Shown here: positions 8,671 to 16,375 of the stretch, piece by piece
Layout: each line of letters begins with the position of its first letter
How positions within the stretch are numbered: the first letter of the stretch is position 1
From: DASXRU01 sp034665305
GTDB taxonomy: Bacteria > Acidobacteriota > Blastocatellia > Pyrinomonadales > Pyrinomonadaceae
DNA: 64,000 nucleotides
Direction: 5' to 3'
Assembly: GCA_034665305.1 (NCBI GenBank)
Contig: JAXDFZ010000025.1
Location: 62,001 to 126,000 of the forward strand
The notes under the pieces: generated by a model
The model's database searches: none
What the model saw: only the letters and a program-made list of their open reading frames with translations
Told to the model about the DNA's origin: nothing
Translations under genes and position numbers: made by a program

Positions 8671-9459
8671 ATGAAGAAACTCTCGGCATTCATACTTGCT
8701 TCACTCTTCGCGCTTTCCTGCCAGAAAGCCGCTCCGGAGTTCCCCGCGGGAAAAATGATCGACCTGTCCCATTCTTTCGACGCGCAAACTGTTTATTGGC
8801 CCACCGAAGAAGGTTTCAAACTGGAGAAGGAAAATGACGGCATGACGCCTGGTGGCTACTACTACGCTTCGAACAAGTTTGCCGCGCCTGAACACGGCGG
8901 CACGCACATCGATGCGCCAAGACACTTCGCGCAAAACAGTCACACTGTCGATCAGATTCCGCTGGAGCAGTTGATGGGCAACGGGATCGTCGTCGATGTG
9001 ACTAAACAATGCGAAGCGAACCGCGACTATTTAGTTTCCGTTGCCGATTTCGAAAACTGGGAGAAGCAAAACGGTGCGATACCGAAGGGTGCGATTATTC
9101 TCCTGCGCACAGGCTTCGCTCGCTACTGGCCAGATCGCGTGAAGTATATGGGAACGGACGAACGCGGCGCCGCAGCCGTTGCCAAACTACACTTCCCAGG
9201 ATTGAATCCCGAAGCCGCACGCTGGTTGGTCGCCAACCGATCAATCAAAGCCATCGGCCTCGACACCCCAAGTATCGACTACGGCCAATCGACGCTGTAC
9301 GAAAGCCACCGCGCGTTGTTCGAACGAAGCATCCCGGCGTTTGAAAATCTCGCTGATCTAAGTGAACTTCCCGTGAAAGGTTTTAACGTGATTGCGCTGC
9401 CAATGAAGATCGGCGGCGGCAGTGGCGGGCCATTACGCGTGGTGGCCATTATTGGGTAA
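8671..9459 (+). CDS. cyclase-family lipoprotein (kynurenine formamidase-like metal hydrolase)
   Basis: A 262-residue protein chosen to start at ATG 8671, because GGAGG (8659-8663) is correctly spaced and the product begins with a clear lipoprotein signal (MKKLSAFILASLFALSC, lipobox LFALSC). The mature part is a cyclase-family (PF04199) hydrolase: DLSHSFDAQTVYWP near the start, and the metal-binding EHGGTHIDAPRHF motif around residue 90-102, followed by GAIILLRTG and GLDTPSIDYG. Relatives hydrolyse N-formylkynurenine or related amides/lactones using Zn or Mn. Anchoring as a lipoprotein places it in the periplasm or at the cell surface. The substrate is not evident; no kynurenine genes are nearby. 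Confidence 0.85.
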   Translation: MKKLSAFILASLFALSCQKAAPEFPAGKMIDLSHSFDAQTVYWPTEEGFKLEKENDGMTPGGYYYASNKFAAPEHGGTHIDAPRHFAQNSHTVDQIPLEQLMGNGIVVDVTKQCEANRDYLVSVADFENWEKQNGAIPKGAIILLRTGFARYWPDRVKYMGTDERGAAAVAKLHFPGLNPEAARWLVANRSIKAIGLDTPSIDYGQSTLYESHRALFERSIPAFENLADLSELPVKGFNVIALPMKIGGGSGGPLRVVAIIG

Positions 9460-9474
9460 AGTTGGGCCAACCGG

Positions 9475-9525
9475 GGACAGAAAGAAAAACGCAGATACGA
9501 CATGAGCCCCGTGCCGTACCTGCGT
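9475..9525 (-). terminator. rho-independent terminator after the DUF1501 gene
   Basis: On the minus strand, arm 9525-9511 (ACGCAGGTACGGCAC) pairs with 9503-9489 (ATGTCGTATCTGCGT) using three G-U pairs over a 7-base loop, and is followed at once by TTTTTCTTTCTG. The G-U pairs form only in minus-strand RNA, so it works mainly for the DUF1501 transcript. Confidence 0.8.
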
Positions 9526-9553
9526 CTATCCGAAACCCAAATCCTTGTCTCTT

Positions 9554-10822
9554 TTATCGAAGCACTCCGCGGAAATTTCTCGCGCTGGCTGTGTAGCCGG
9601 GAAATACTTGCGCTAGGTTCGACGCGCCCAGATGTTTTTGGGCCACTTCGCCGAACACGTCGCGAAAGTCGGTGGTGAGCGCCAGATCGCGACCTTCGTA
9701 TAATTGTTCGCTCTTCAGACCGGGCCAGTCGCCGTAAACCTTGCCGCCGCGCACATTGTTGCCGACGACGAACATCGCGTTCGCGTGACCGTGATCGGTG
9801 CCGCGGTTTCCGTTCTCACGCACGGTGCGACCAAACTCAGACATCGTCAAGACCACCACGTCGTCCATGCGTTGGCCCAGATCCGTGTAGAGCGCCGCGA
9901 TGGCAGTGCTGAAGTTCAACAGCAGGTTGCCTAGTTGACCACGTGCGTTGCCTTCGTTGACATGCGTGTCCCAGCCACCGACGTCCGTAAAAGCGATTTC
10001 CAAACCGACTCCAGCCTTGATCAGTTGCGCAATCTGCAGCAGCGAATTGCCAAACGGAGTTCGCGGATACTGCGCCCCATTTTCCGGTTTGTATTGAGCC
10101 GGGTTAACTTTTTTCAAATAATCGACGGCGGCAAAAGTTTCCTTCCCGGTCCCACCCAGCATGTCAGCAGAATTCTGGCCATAGAGAGCTTCGAAGCCGC
10201 CTTGAACATTCGCCGAATTACTACCAGCGCGAATTGAAAAGTCAGCGAGGTTCGACATTGCGATCGCGGGCGCACGTCCTTGCAGCACGCGCGGCATGTT
10301 CTGGGTTAACGACACGGCGCGGAACAGCGAGTTCTCCGGATCGGCCTGGCTTTGCAGATAGCGATTGAGCCATCCGTCGCGGGTTGATTTAACGCCGGGC
10401 GTACCCGCTTCCATGTAATCCTGCGCGTCGAAATGCGAACGTGTGTTATCCGGCGAGCCCGCCGCATGAACGATCGCGAGGCGCTTGCTGTCCCACAGTG
10501 GTTTGAAAGGCGCCATCGAGGGATGCAGCCCGAAAAAACCGTCAAGATCGATTGCCGCTTCCGCGTTCGTGCCCTGCGGTTTGAGAATCGCAATGTTCGG
10601 CCGCAGGTCGTAATAGGAACGTTCCCCGTACGGAACCACCATGTTCAATCCATCGACGGCGCCGCGTTGAAAAATGGCGATCAAAGTTTTGCGCCGGCCG
10701 CCAGTGAGGCGATCGAGACTTGCCGCCATTGCAGTCCGCTGCAGGAAAGACGGTGCGGCATTCAGCGCACCAAAGCTGGCCAACGCCACGCCACCGGATT
10801 TCAAGAAAAATCTTCTGTTCAT
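9554..10822 (-). CDS. Tat-exported DUF1501 protein
   Basis: A 422-residue DUF1501 (PF07394) protein of the alkaline-phosphatase/sulfatase-like fold. The start is set at ATG 10822, where GAGGAA is well placed and the product opens with a Tat signal (MNRRFFLKSGGVALASFGAL, RRFFLK motif). An in-frame upstream extension to 10915 only reads through a heptamer array and is rejected. Recognisable stretches are QRGAVDGLNMVVPYGE, AHFDAQDYME-like region, GGWDTHVNEG and MSEFGRTVRENGNRGTDHGHANAM, which carries likely metal-binding His/Asp residues. DUF1501 and DUF1800 genes are regularly paired in Acidobacteriota, Planctomycetota and others; function is unknown, thought to be extracytoplasmic. Confidence 0.9.
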   Translation of the reverse strand: MNRRFFLKSGGVALASFGALNAAPSFLQRTAMAASLDRLTGGRRKTLIAIFQRGAVDGLNMVVPYGERSYYDLRPNIAILKPQGTNAEAAIDLDGFFGLHPSMAPFKPLWDSKRLAIVHAAGSPDNTRSHFDAQDYMEAGTPGVKSTRDGWLNRYLQSQADPENSLFRAVSLTQNMPRVLQGRAPAIAMSNLADFSIRAGSNSANVQGGFEALYGQNSADMLGGTGKETFAAVDYLKKVNPAQYKPENGAQYPRTPFGNSLLQIAQLIKAGVGLEIAFTDVGGWDTHVNEGNARGQLGNLLLNFSTAIAALYTDLGQRMDDVVVLTMSEFGRTVRENGNRGTDHGHANAMFVVGNNVRGGKVYGDWPGLKSEQLYEGRDLALTTDFRDVFGEVAQKHLGASNLAQVFPGYTASARNFRGVLR

Positions 10823-10838
10823 AACTTCCTCGGAAAAA

Positions 10839-10968
10839 GTTTCGAGTTTCGAGTTTCGAGTTTCGAGTTTCGAGTTCAACGTTTGATTTCTAATGCTTCC
10901 GTTTGGTTCAGACAACTTTTCACCGTTAGCCGTCCGAACTCGAAACCCGAAACTCGAAACTCGAAACT
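10839..10968. repeat. inverted pair of heptamer (GTTTCGA) tandem arrays between DUF1501 and DUF1800
   Basis: Five exact GTTTCGA copies run from 10839 to 10873. The complementary units (CGAAACT/CGAAACC) run from about 10937 to 10968 and end just before the DUF1800 stop codon (10972-10974). Same unit and same facing layout as at 3945-4065. Confidence 0.85.
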
Positions 10969-10971
10969 AAT

Positions 10972-13167
10972 CTACTGCCTCTGAAATTCAGGCGACCCGA
11001 GAATCAAACCGACGATCTTCACGATCGGGTTGTTGATTTCCGCCGCATTGGCTCGCGCCAGTTGTTGTTGCCGCCGCGGCTGTGGGCCATCGGGCGAATC
11101 CATTTGCGCCGGGAGCGCGTTTCGGCCGCCGAACTGCGGAGCCATCGAAGGATTCATGTCGTCGCCACGTTGACCCATCCCGCCTGCCGCCACCGGCGTC
11201 GGTGGTGGCAACGTTATCTGCTCATTCATTTGTTTCAGCAACATTTCCTTCGTCCGCGGCGAAATTTCTCCCTGGACGATCAGACTCAGAAACCGATCCA
11301 TCACCTGCGCTTTATCGATCGACTTCGGATCGGTCGAGCCGGCAAAGCGCTCGAGGTTAACTCTCGTACCGGGAATGCGGTTGCTGGCGAGCGACAGGCC
11401 AAAGTTCAAACGTTCGAGCAAAGCGCCGGTATTCACCCAATCTTCCGCCACATCGGAATATCCGTTGGGCGTCTGGAACCCATAAAGCGGTTGGCCCATC
11501 CGCGCGATCCACTGATGAAATCCGGGTCCGCCGTTAGTGTCGGCGCCGAGCGTGCGCACCGCGCTGATGGCCAACTCAAATGGCCGTTTCACCTTGGCGC
11601 GATAAGCGTCCGGCGAACTGAACTCGGGCGAGAAGAAGATCGCTTTCAGAGTTTCACGAATGTCGCCATCACTTTTGGTGAACGCGGCGGCCACGCGATC
11701 GACGAGCGCCGGCGAAGGGTTATCCATGACAAACCGGCGCGCCAATTTCGTGGCGATAAATTTCGCCGTCGCCGGATGGTGCGCCAGGATATCCAGCACC
11801 CTCAGGCCGTCTTTGATACCGCCCCCCGCGGGAATCTTTTGACCGAGGACGATCTTTTCGCCGTCGTCATGCCGGTTGGCCGCGAAGTAAAACGTGCCCG
11901 CATTCTCGCGCAGCATCTCGGCCCGCCGGCCATTCATACCGGTAATGGCTTGCGCGGCTGCCGCCCCTCCGCGCGGCGCAAAAATTGTCCAACCGGTGAA
12001 GCAACGTGCGACCTCCTGCACATCTTTTTGCGTGTAGCCGCCATTTACTCCGAGCGTATGCAACTCCATCAACTCGCGCGCATAGTTTTCATTGATTCCC
12101 TGGGCGCGTGGCTGTTGCGGCCGTTGTTGCTGCGGGTTGTTCGACATTACGATTGGACCATTGGGTAATGTCCGGATCTGCGGGACATTCGTTCCGGCGC
12201 CCGGGCGATTAAGCTGTCGACGTCGCAGGTCCTGGCCCGGGCCGGCTAGTGGGCCCGGCCGCGAGTTCGGACTAACGCTTTGAAAGTTGTCGAGATAGAA
12301 AAGCATCGCCGGACTTTCCGCAGTTGCCTGCAGCAAGTCATAAAACTTTCCGAGAGTGTGGGGCCGAATTGTGTCGCGGTCGTATGCCGGCAGCAACCAA
12401 CGGTCGGCACCTTTTCCGGCGAATACGTTGAAATGGTTGGTCCAAAAGTCGACCATCACTTCCTGCAACTGCCGCTCGCTATACACGGCGCGCAGAATTC
12501 GCGAAGCGTGTAACTCTCCAACAAGTAAGGCCGGCTGGCGCAGATTGTTTTTAGCGTAATAATCGCGGATGACTTTGCGATAGGCGTCGTTGTTCGGGTT
12601 GGCTGGATCTCCGTTCGCGCTAAGCGCGGCAATGACCTTGTCATCCTGCGCCTTTGCCATGTCATCCCCCGGCATTGCTACGCCGCTCGTCGCTGGCGCG
12701 GCTGGGGTGGCGTTCGCTCCGCCTTTGGTACGGTTGTCGCGGGCTTCTGCCACGTTAGAGGGCAAATCGCCGGTTCGTTGCAACTGGCGCAGGAGCTGCC
12801 CGGGTTGCGGATACTTCTCGTATAACGCAGCGGTCGTCATCCGCAACGATTCCAGGTTTTGTACCTTGGCTTCAGCCACTGCGTCATCAAGCTTCGTAGG
12901 TTCGAGCTGTTGCGCGATGTACTTCTCGATGCCAATTGCTTTGACGCGCTCAACATCGCCAGGACGCGCGCCAAAACCCAATCGATTCAGGACGTGAAGA
13001 ATGCGCTGTTCATCCTTTAGCTGAGTCTTTTCGGCCGAAGTCTTTTGCTGCGCGCTGACGCCCAAGCTAAGGGTGCTACTGAGCAGCGCGAGAGTTGCAA
13101 TAAGCGCTATCGCGCCACTTGCGGTTTGGTTTCGGCCATAAGTCAAAACACTATTTTGGCTTTTCAT
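10972..13167 (-). CDS. exported DUF1800 protein
   Basis: A 731-residue DUF1800 (PF08811) protein with an N-terminal signal segment (IALIATLALLSSTLSLGVSA) and a family start pattern ILHVLNRLGFGARPGDVERVKAIG at about residues 54-77. The core includes VDFWTNHFNVFAGKG, NENYARELMELHTLGVNGGYTQKDV, ARCFTGWTI and KFIATKLARRF, the usual conserved blocks. It is larger than many relatives because of Pro/Gln/Gly-rich insertions around residues 145-165, 300-350 and near the C-terminus (GGMGQRGDDMNPSMAPQFGG). It lies directly upstream of the DUF1501 gene on the same strand. Function is unknown; the two proteins probably act together outside the cytoplasm. Confidence 0.9.
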   Translation of the reverse strand: MKSQNSVLTYGRNQTASGAIALIATLALLSSTLSLGVSAQQKTSAEKTQLKDEQRILHVLNRLGFGARPGDVERVKAIGIEKYIAQQLEPTKLDDAVAEAKVQNLESLRMTTAALYEKYPQPGQLLRQLQRTGDLPSNVAEARDNRTKGGANATPAAPATSGVAMPGDDMAKAQDDKVIAALSANGDPANPNNDAYRKVIRDYYAKNNLRQPALLVGELHASRILRAVYSERQLQEVMVDFWTNHFNVFAGKGADRWLLPAYDRDTIRPHTLGKFYDLLQATAESPAMLFYLDNFQSVSPNSRPGPLAGPGQDLRRRQLNRPGAGTNVPQIRTLPNGPIVMSNNPQQQRPQQPRAQGINENYARELMELHTLGVNGGYTQKDVQEVARCFTGWTIFAPRGGAAAAQAITGMNGRRAEMLRENAGTFYFAANRHDDGEKIVLGQKIPAGGGIKDGLRVLDILAHHPATAKFIATKLARRFVMDNPSPALVDRVAAAFTKSDGDIRETLKAIFFSPEFSSPDAYRAKVKRPFELAISAVRTLGADTNGGPGFHQWIARMGQPLYGFQTPNGYSDVAEDWVNTGALLERLNFGLSLASNRIPGTRVNLERFAGSTDPKSIDKAQVMDRFLSLIVQGEISPRTKEMLLKQMNEQITLPPPTPVAAGGMGQRGDDMNPSMAPQFGGRNALPAQMDSPDGPQPRRQQQLARANAAEINNPIVKIVGLILGSPEFQRQ

Positions 13168-13224
13168 ATTAATAAGGCTTCCCGTCCGTTAAGGGTCTGT
13201 CCCAGCTGGGGACTGGTGGGCTCT

Positions 13225-13253
13225 TTGACATCTGTTACGTTTAGACGTGTCTA
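13225..13253 (+). promoter_or_regulatory. possible promoter and palindromic operator of the brnT locus
   Basis: TTGACA at 13225-13230 is a perfect -35 box; 17 bp on, TGTCTA is a poor -10. The -10 overlaps the short palindrome TAGAC-GT-GTCTA (13242-13253), which could be an operator. The weak -10 keeps this tentative. Confidence 0.3.
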
Positions 13254-13384
13254 GGCGCAATAAGGTTGAAAAAAGGCATTTGAAACCTGTCGGGACGATA
13301 ATGCAAGGATCCCTTCATGTCCAAGTCTGGCATTTAGTCGACGGGGAATTGGCCTTTCGGATTGCTCCATCTAAAACTTTTGCC

Positions 13385-13660
13385 GTGGACTTTGAGTGGG
13401 ACGAAGAGAAAAACCGTGAGAACCTCCGTAAACACGGGCTTGACTTTAACGACGCTTGGGAGGTATTTGCGGGCCGTCCATTGTCTCCCGAACTTGATCT
13501 GAGACGGAATTATGGCGAAGATCGTTGGACCGTCATCGGTTTGCTTGGAAATCGACTAGTGGTTGTGACTTTTACTCTTGGGAGCAACGAAGTAATACGC
13601 ATTATCTCCCTGCGGAAGGCATTAAGACATGAACGTCAGAGATTTGAAGAAGAAATCTGA
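13385..13660 (+). CDS. brnT: BrnT-family toxin
   Basis: The 91 residues from the GTG at 13385 match the whole BrnT fold (PF04365, RelE-like ribonuclease toxin): VDFEWDEEKNRENLRKHGLD, then DAWEVFAGRPL, RWTVIGLLGNRLVVVTFTL and the C-terminal IRIISLRKALRHERQRFEE with the Arg/Lys-rich active-site region. The frame is open upstream with possible starts at 13301 (ATG) and 13247 (GTG), which would add 28 or 46 residues not typical of the family; no start has a strong ribosome site. The family cleaves RNA and blocks translation until bound by BrnA. The 3' end overlaps the next gene by 32 bp, the usual brnT-brnA arrangement. The island is AT-richer than its neighbours, which suggests transfer. Confidence 0.8.
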   Translation: MDFEWDEEKNRENLRKHGLDFNDAWEVFAGRPLSPELDLRRNYGEDRWTVIGLLGNRLVVVTFTLGSNEVIRIISLRKALRHERQRFEEEI

Positions 13661-14243
13661 GACGGATTGGGCTCGCGTCGACCGAATGGCTGATGATGAG
13701 ATAGATACGTCGGATATTCCACCTTTGGACGACGCGTTTTTTGAGCGCGCGATGAGAGTGTTGCCACGCGTACGGGTTGATCGGATCGATCTAATTGGAG
13801 CTCGCAAATTTGCCGTCCACATTTTGGCAAAGGGGTGGTCTAACAAAAAATCCAGTTTGGTGCACGACGCTTTCAACATTGCCTTGATTGTTTCGTACAC
13901 GAAGCCGTTTAGTATTAGGCGCGATCTTGAAGGGCGAGATGAATTTCGGCCGGACGAACGGCTTGAAAACACTGACATATTGAACGAAGAAGAAAGAACG
14001 TTGCATGACCGAGTCAAAGAATTACGCAATAAGTCGTTCGCACATTCAGATGCTCGCTCAGGGTTACTTAAAGGCTTTGACTACAGTAAGGACACATGCT
14101 TTTTCAGAGCGGAGTTGAACCTCGCGAGGGACGAAGTTGAGTTGTTGAAGAAAATGATTGACAAGTGGATCAAGTACCTCGACGACCAAATCTCGCTGAC
14201 AAAGAACTCTGCCTTCCTCATCGCACCGGATGTGGAAAGCTGA
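13629..14243 (+). CDS. hybrid protein: BrnA-like N-terminus fused to a HEPN-like domain
   Basis: A 204-residue protein. Residues 10-47 (ETDWARVDRMADDEIDTSDI and PPLDDAFFERA) match the N-terminal half of BrnA antitoxins (COG3514). The ribbon-helix-helix half that normally follows is absent. Instead residues 52-195 form a helical domain with VHDAFNIALIVSYTKPF, EEERTLHDRVKELRNKSFAHSD and a final amphipathic helix. R133-N-x4-H139 is the R-x(4-6)-H motif of HEPN ribonucleases, and the surrounding pattern resembles the AbiU2/Apea-type HEPN proteins. It overlaps brnT by 32 bp, so the pair is probably co-translated. It could be an antitoxin with a new dimer or RNA-binding domain, or a second toxin. 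The HEPN call is by motif only. Its end overlaps the convergent peptidase gene by 26 bp. Confidence 0.65.
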   Translation: MNVRDLKKKSETDWARVDRMADDEIDTSDIPPLDDAFFERAMRVLPRVRVDRIDLIGARKFAVHILAKGWSNKKSSLVHDAFNIALIVSYTKPFSIRRDLEGRDEFRPDERLENTDILNEEERTLHDRVKELRNKSFAHSDARSGLLKGFDYSKDTCFFRAELNLARDEVELLKKMIDKWIKYLDDQISLTKNSAFLIAPDVES

Positions 14244-15639
14244 CGGGAGACTTGCTTCCTTGTTTGTCCACCGCGCGGACACCGAAGAAGTAGTTGTCTT
14301 TGGACATGCCCTTCATCGTGTAGCTAGTTACGTTGCCGACCGCTCGCAGGTTGGTCCAAACGGCTGAGGTCGTATCGCGCCAGACAATTTCGTAACCCGC
14401 AAGGTCAGTCTCTTTATTCGCTTCCCACTTCAGCTCTGTATCGTTGGTTAGCCGAGTGGTGATGATGCTGGCACCCTTCGGACGGGCCGGCGCAAGCGCC
14501 AGCAATGCCAGCGACGCAGCATTCACTCGCGCCACGTTCGCTATGTAGTTGAAATCGTCGAACTCCGGCAAGTCGCCATACTGCACGCCTTTTTCGATTC
14601 GCACGTTCTGATGCTGGTGGTTGTAGTTCTCGTTCGTCTCCGTGAAGCGCACCGCTGGAAAGCCGCGCTCCAGAAATGGAATGTGGTCGCCACCGCGCAA
14701 GTACCGATCGCGCCGATAGACCATCATCACGTCCATTCCCGCCACGTAACGTTGCGCGGTTTCCTTGATGAACCGGGCCAGCTGCCGCGACGCGGAATCA
14801 TTTTCGCCGCCCACGCTGCGCCGCGTCGTGCCCTCAGGGGCAGTTTCATTTGAAGGGACGCCTTCCGAAAAAACTCGCACAGTGTGCGTATCGCGCACGC
14901 CATTGCCGCCGAGCGAACTACCGATGATGTCGTTAGTGAACATTCCCTGGATGTCCAAACTTTTCAGCTTCGCTTGTTCCGCAAAATAGGTTGAACCCAG
15001 CAGACTTTGCTCTTCTCCGGCGACCGCCATAAAAACGATGGTCGCGTCGAATTCATAGTTAGCCATCACGCGCGCCATCTCCAGCACAGCCGCAGTACCT
15101 GAAGCGTCATCGTTTGCGCCCGGCGCATCGCAGTTTGCGTCAGTAGGGCTGCTGCACATGGAATCATAATGGCCGCTCACGACATACATGCGAGCGGTTG
15201 ACTGCGGTTGCGTGCCCTTGAGGGTGGCGACCACATTTGTGATCACGGTCGGCTTGGGAACGCGACCACGCGGTGGCGGTTGGGCTTCCTGCAGGTACGA
15301 TTGTTTCTCGACAGTCATGCGGCCGCCGGACGCTGCTGCCACTTTCACAAACTCGTCATACAACCAATCCCGGGCGGCGCCGATGCCGCGCTTCGGATCA
15401 TTTTGGTCGGACAGCGTGTTACGGGTGCCGAAAGAAACCAGGGTGCGGATTGATCGTTCGATATTGCTGGGATTGATTTGACTGACGATGCGCGTGACAC
15501 TGGGATTTCGAGGCTCAGGCCGTGTCGCTTTCCTGCGATTCGTCTGGGCGAACGCTGAAGTCCCTACTCCGGAACTGATGATTAAAACTAATGCCAGAAG
15601 AACCGCCTTGCGGGCGGTACTGCGTCGGCGTTTTCTCAT
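14218..15639 (-). CDS. exported M28-family metallopeptidase with C-terminal Fn3-like domain
   Basis: About 473 residues from ATG 15639 (TTGGAG upstream); an in-frame TTG at 15681 is less likely. After an Arg-rich n-region and signal peptide (KAVLLALVLIISSGVGTSAFAQ) comes a di-zinc M28 domain with SGHYDSMCSS (His, Asp), DAPGANDDASG (Asp), AVAGEEQSLLGS (Glu pair), FTNDIIG (Asp) and LRGGDHIPF (His). The last 95 residues (LKWEANKETDLAGYEIVWRD, GMSKDNYFFGVRAVDKQG) are a fibronectin type III-like module. It is probably a secreted or periplasmic aminopeptidase. It converges on, and overlaps by 26 bp, the BrnA-HEPN gene, which fits a recent insertion of that island beside it. Confidence 0.87.
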   Translation of the reverse strand: MRKRRRSTARKAVLLALVLIISSGVGTSAFAQTNRRKATRPEPRNPSVTRIVSQINPSNIERSIRTLVSFGTRNTLSDQNDPKRGIGAARDWLYDEFVKVAAASGGRMTVEKQSYLQEAQPPPRGRVPKPTVITNVVATLKGTQPQSTARMYVVSGHYDSMCSSPTDANCDAPGANDDASGTAAVLEMARVMANYEFDATIVFMAVAGEEQSLLGSTYFAEQAKLKSLDIQGMFTNDIIGSSLGGNGVRDTHTVRVFSEGVPSNETAPEGTTRRSVGGENDSASRQLARFIKETAQRYVAGMDVMMVYRRDRYLRGGDHIPFLERGFPAVRFTETNENYNHQHQNVRIEKGVQYGDLPEFDDFNYIANVARVNAASLALLALAPARPKGASIITTRLTNDTELKWEANKETDLAGYEIVWRDTTSAVWTNLRAVGNVTSYTMKGMSKDNYFFGVRAVDKQGSKSPVSFPHPVR

Positions 15640-15714
15640 TCTTTTGTTCTCCAACTGGACTTCGGTGTGATCGGACTTCAAGCGGAAAGGCCGGCGCGCC
15701 TTTTCGAAGCTCTA

Positions 15715-16197
15715 TCAACTCTCATTCTTTTGTACCGGTTGCCGGTAAGCCGCGTCCAACGTTCGCGTCGTATGATCGGTCACGCTTCCCACCGGGACAA
15801 ATGCGCCCGGCGCCGGCGCGGGCAATTGATTCACATGGTTAGCCGGCTGCAGATGCTTCTGCGGCGCGGGTCGATTCAGCGCCGCGCTGATCAAACGCGA
15901 CAGCAGTCTGAGCAGCATGATGTCCCCCACCATAATGGTGATCATACCGAAAACGATCGTTGCGATTACCGGATCGGTGTGCTGAAAGGCCGGCGCCAGC
16001 TTAGTGGCGCCTTCGATCAGAGAGGTAAACCCCAGAAGCGTCAGTAAGAGGACTGCAAGGGAGATAACTATGGTGGGTTTGGTAATGCTGATCGGCGCCA
16101 GTTCAATTTGATTGCCGGGCGCACTCAGGTTCGCGCCGCAGCGATTACAATAGTTGAGTCCGATTGCGTATTCGGCTCCACAAGATGGACAGAACAT
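15715..16197 (-). CDS. zinc-ribbon membrane protein of unknown function
   Basis: A 160-residue protein starting at ATG 16197 behind a strong AAAGGAGG. Residues 3-22 form a double CxxC zinc ribbon (CPSCGAEYAIGLNYCNRCGA). Two membrane helices follow (about 41-62 and 80-100: VISLAVLLLTLLGFTSL and ATIVFGMITIMVGDIMLL), and the tail is Pro/Ala-rich. Such DZANK/zinc-ribbon membrane proteins are common in Acidobacteriota; no specific function is known. Confidence 0.75.
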   Translation of the reverse strand: MFCPSCGAEYAIGLNYCNRCGANLSAPGNQIELAPISITKPTIVISLAVLLLTLLGFTSLIEGATKLAPAFQHTDPVIATIVFGMITIMVGDIMLLRLLSRLISAALNRPAPQKHLQPANHVNQLPAPAPGAFVPVGSVTDHTTRTLDAAYRQPVQKNES

Positions 16198-16375
16198 GCT
16201 GCCTCCTTTTGGCTTAGCGCCGCACTGCAGAACAAAATCGGCGGCCGCTGATAGACCCGTCTCAACTCAGACACTGCTGCGCATTCGTAATGCGAGCCAC
16301 GCTGAGGCAGACGAGCTACCGACTCTTACGAGCCTGAGTCACTGGAAGTTCAGAAGTAGAGCCGGTGCAGGAGGG

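Noticed and set aside
10823..10915. Longer start for the DUF1501 protein
   Set aside because: The extension only reads through the GTTTCGA array and would bury the Tat signal; ATG 10822 has a good ribosome site.
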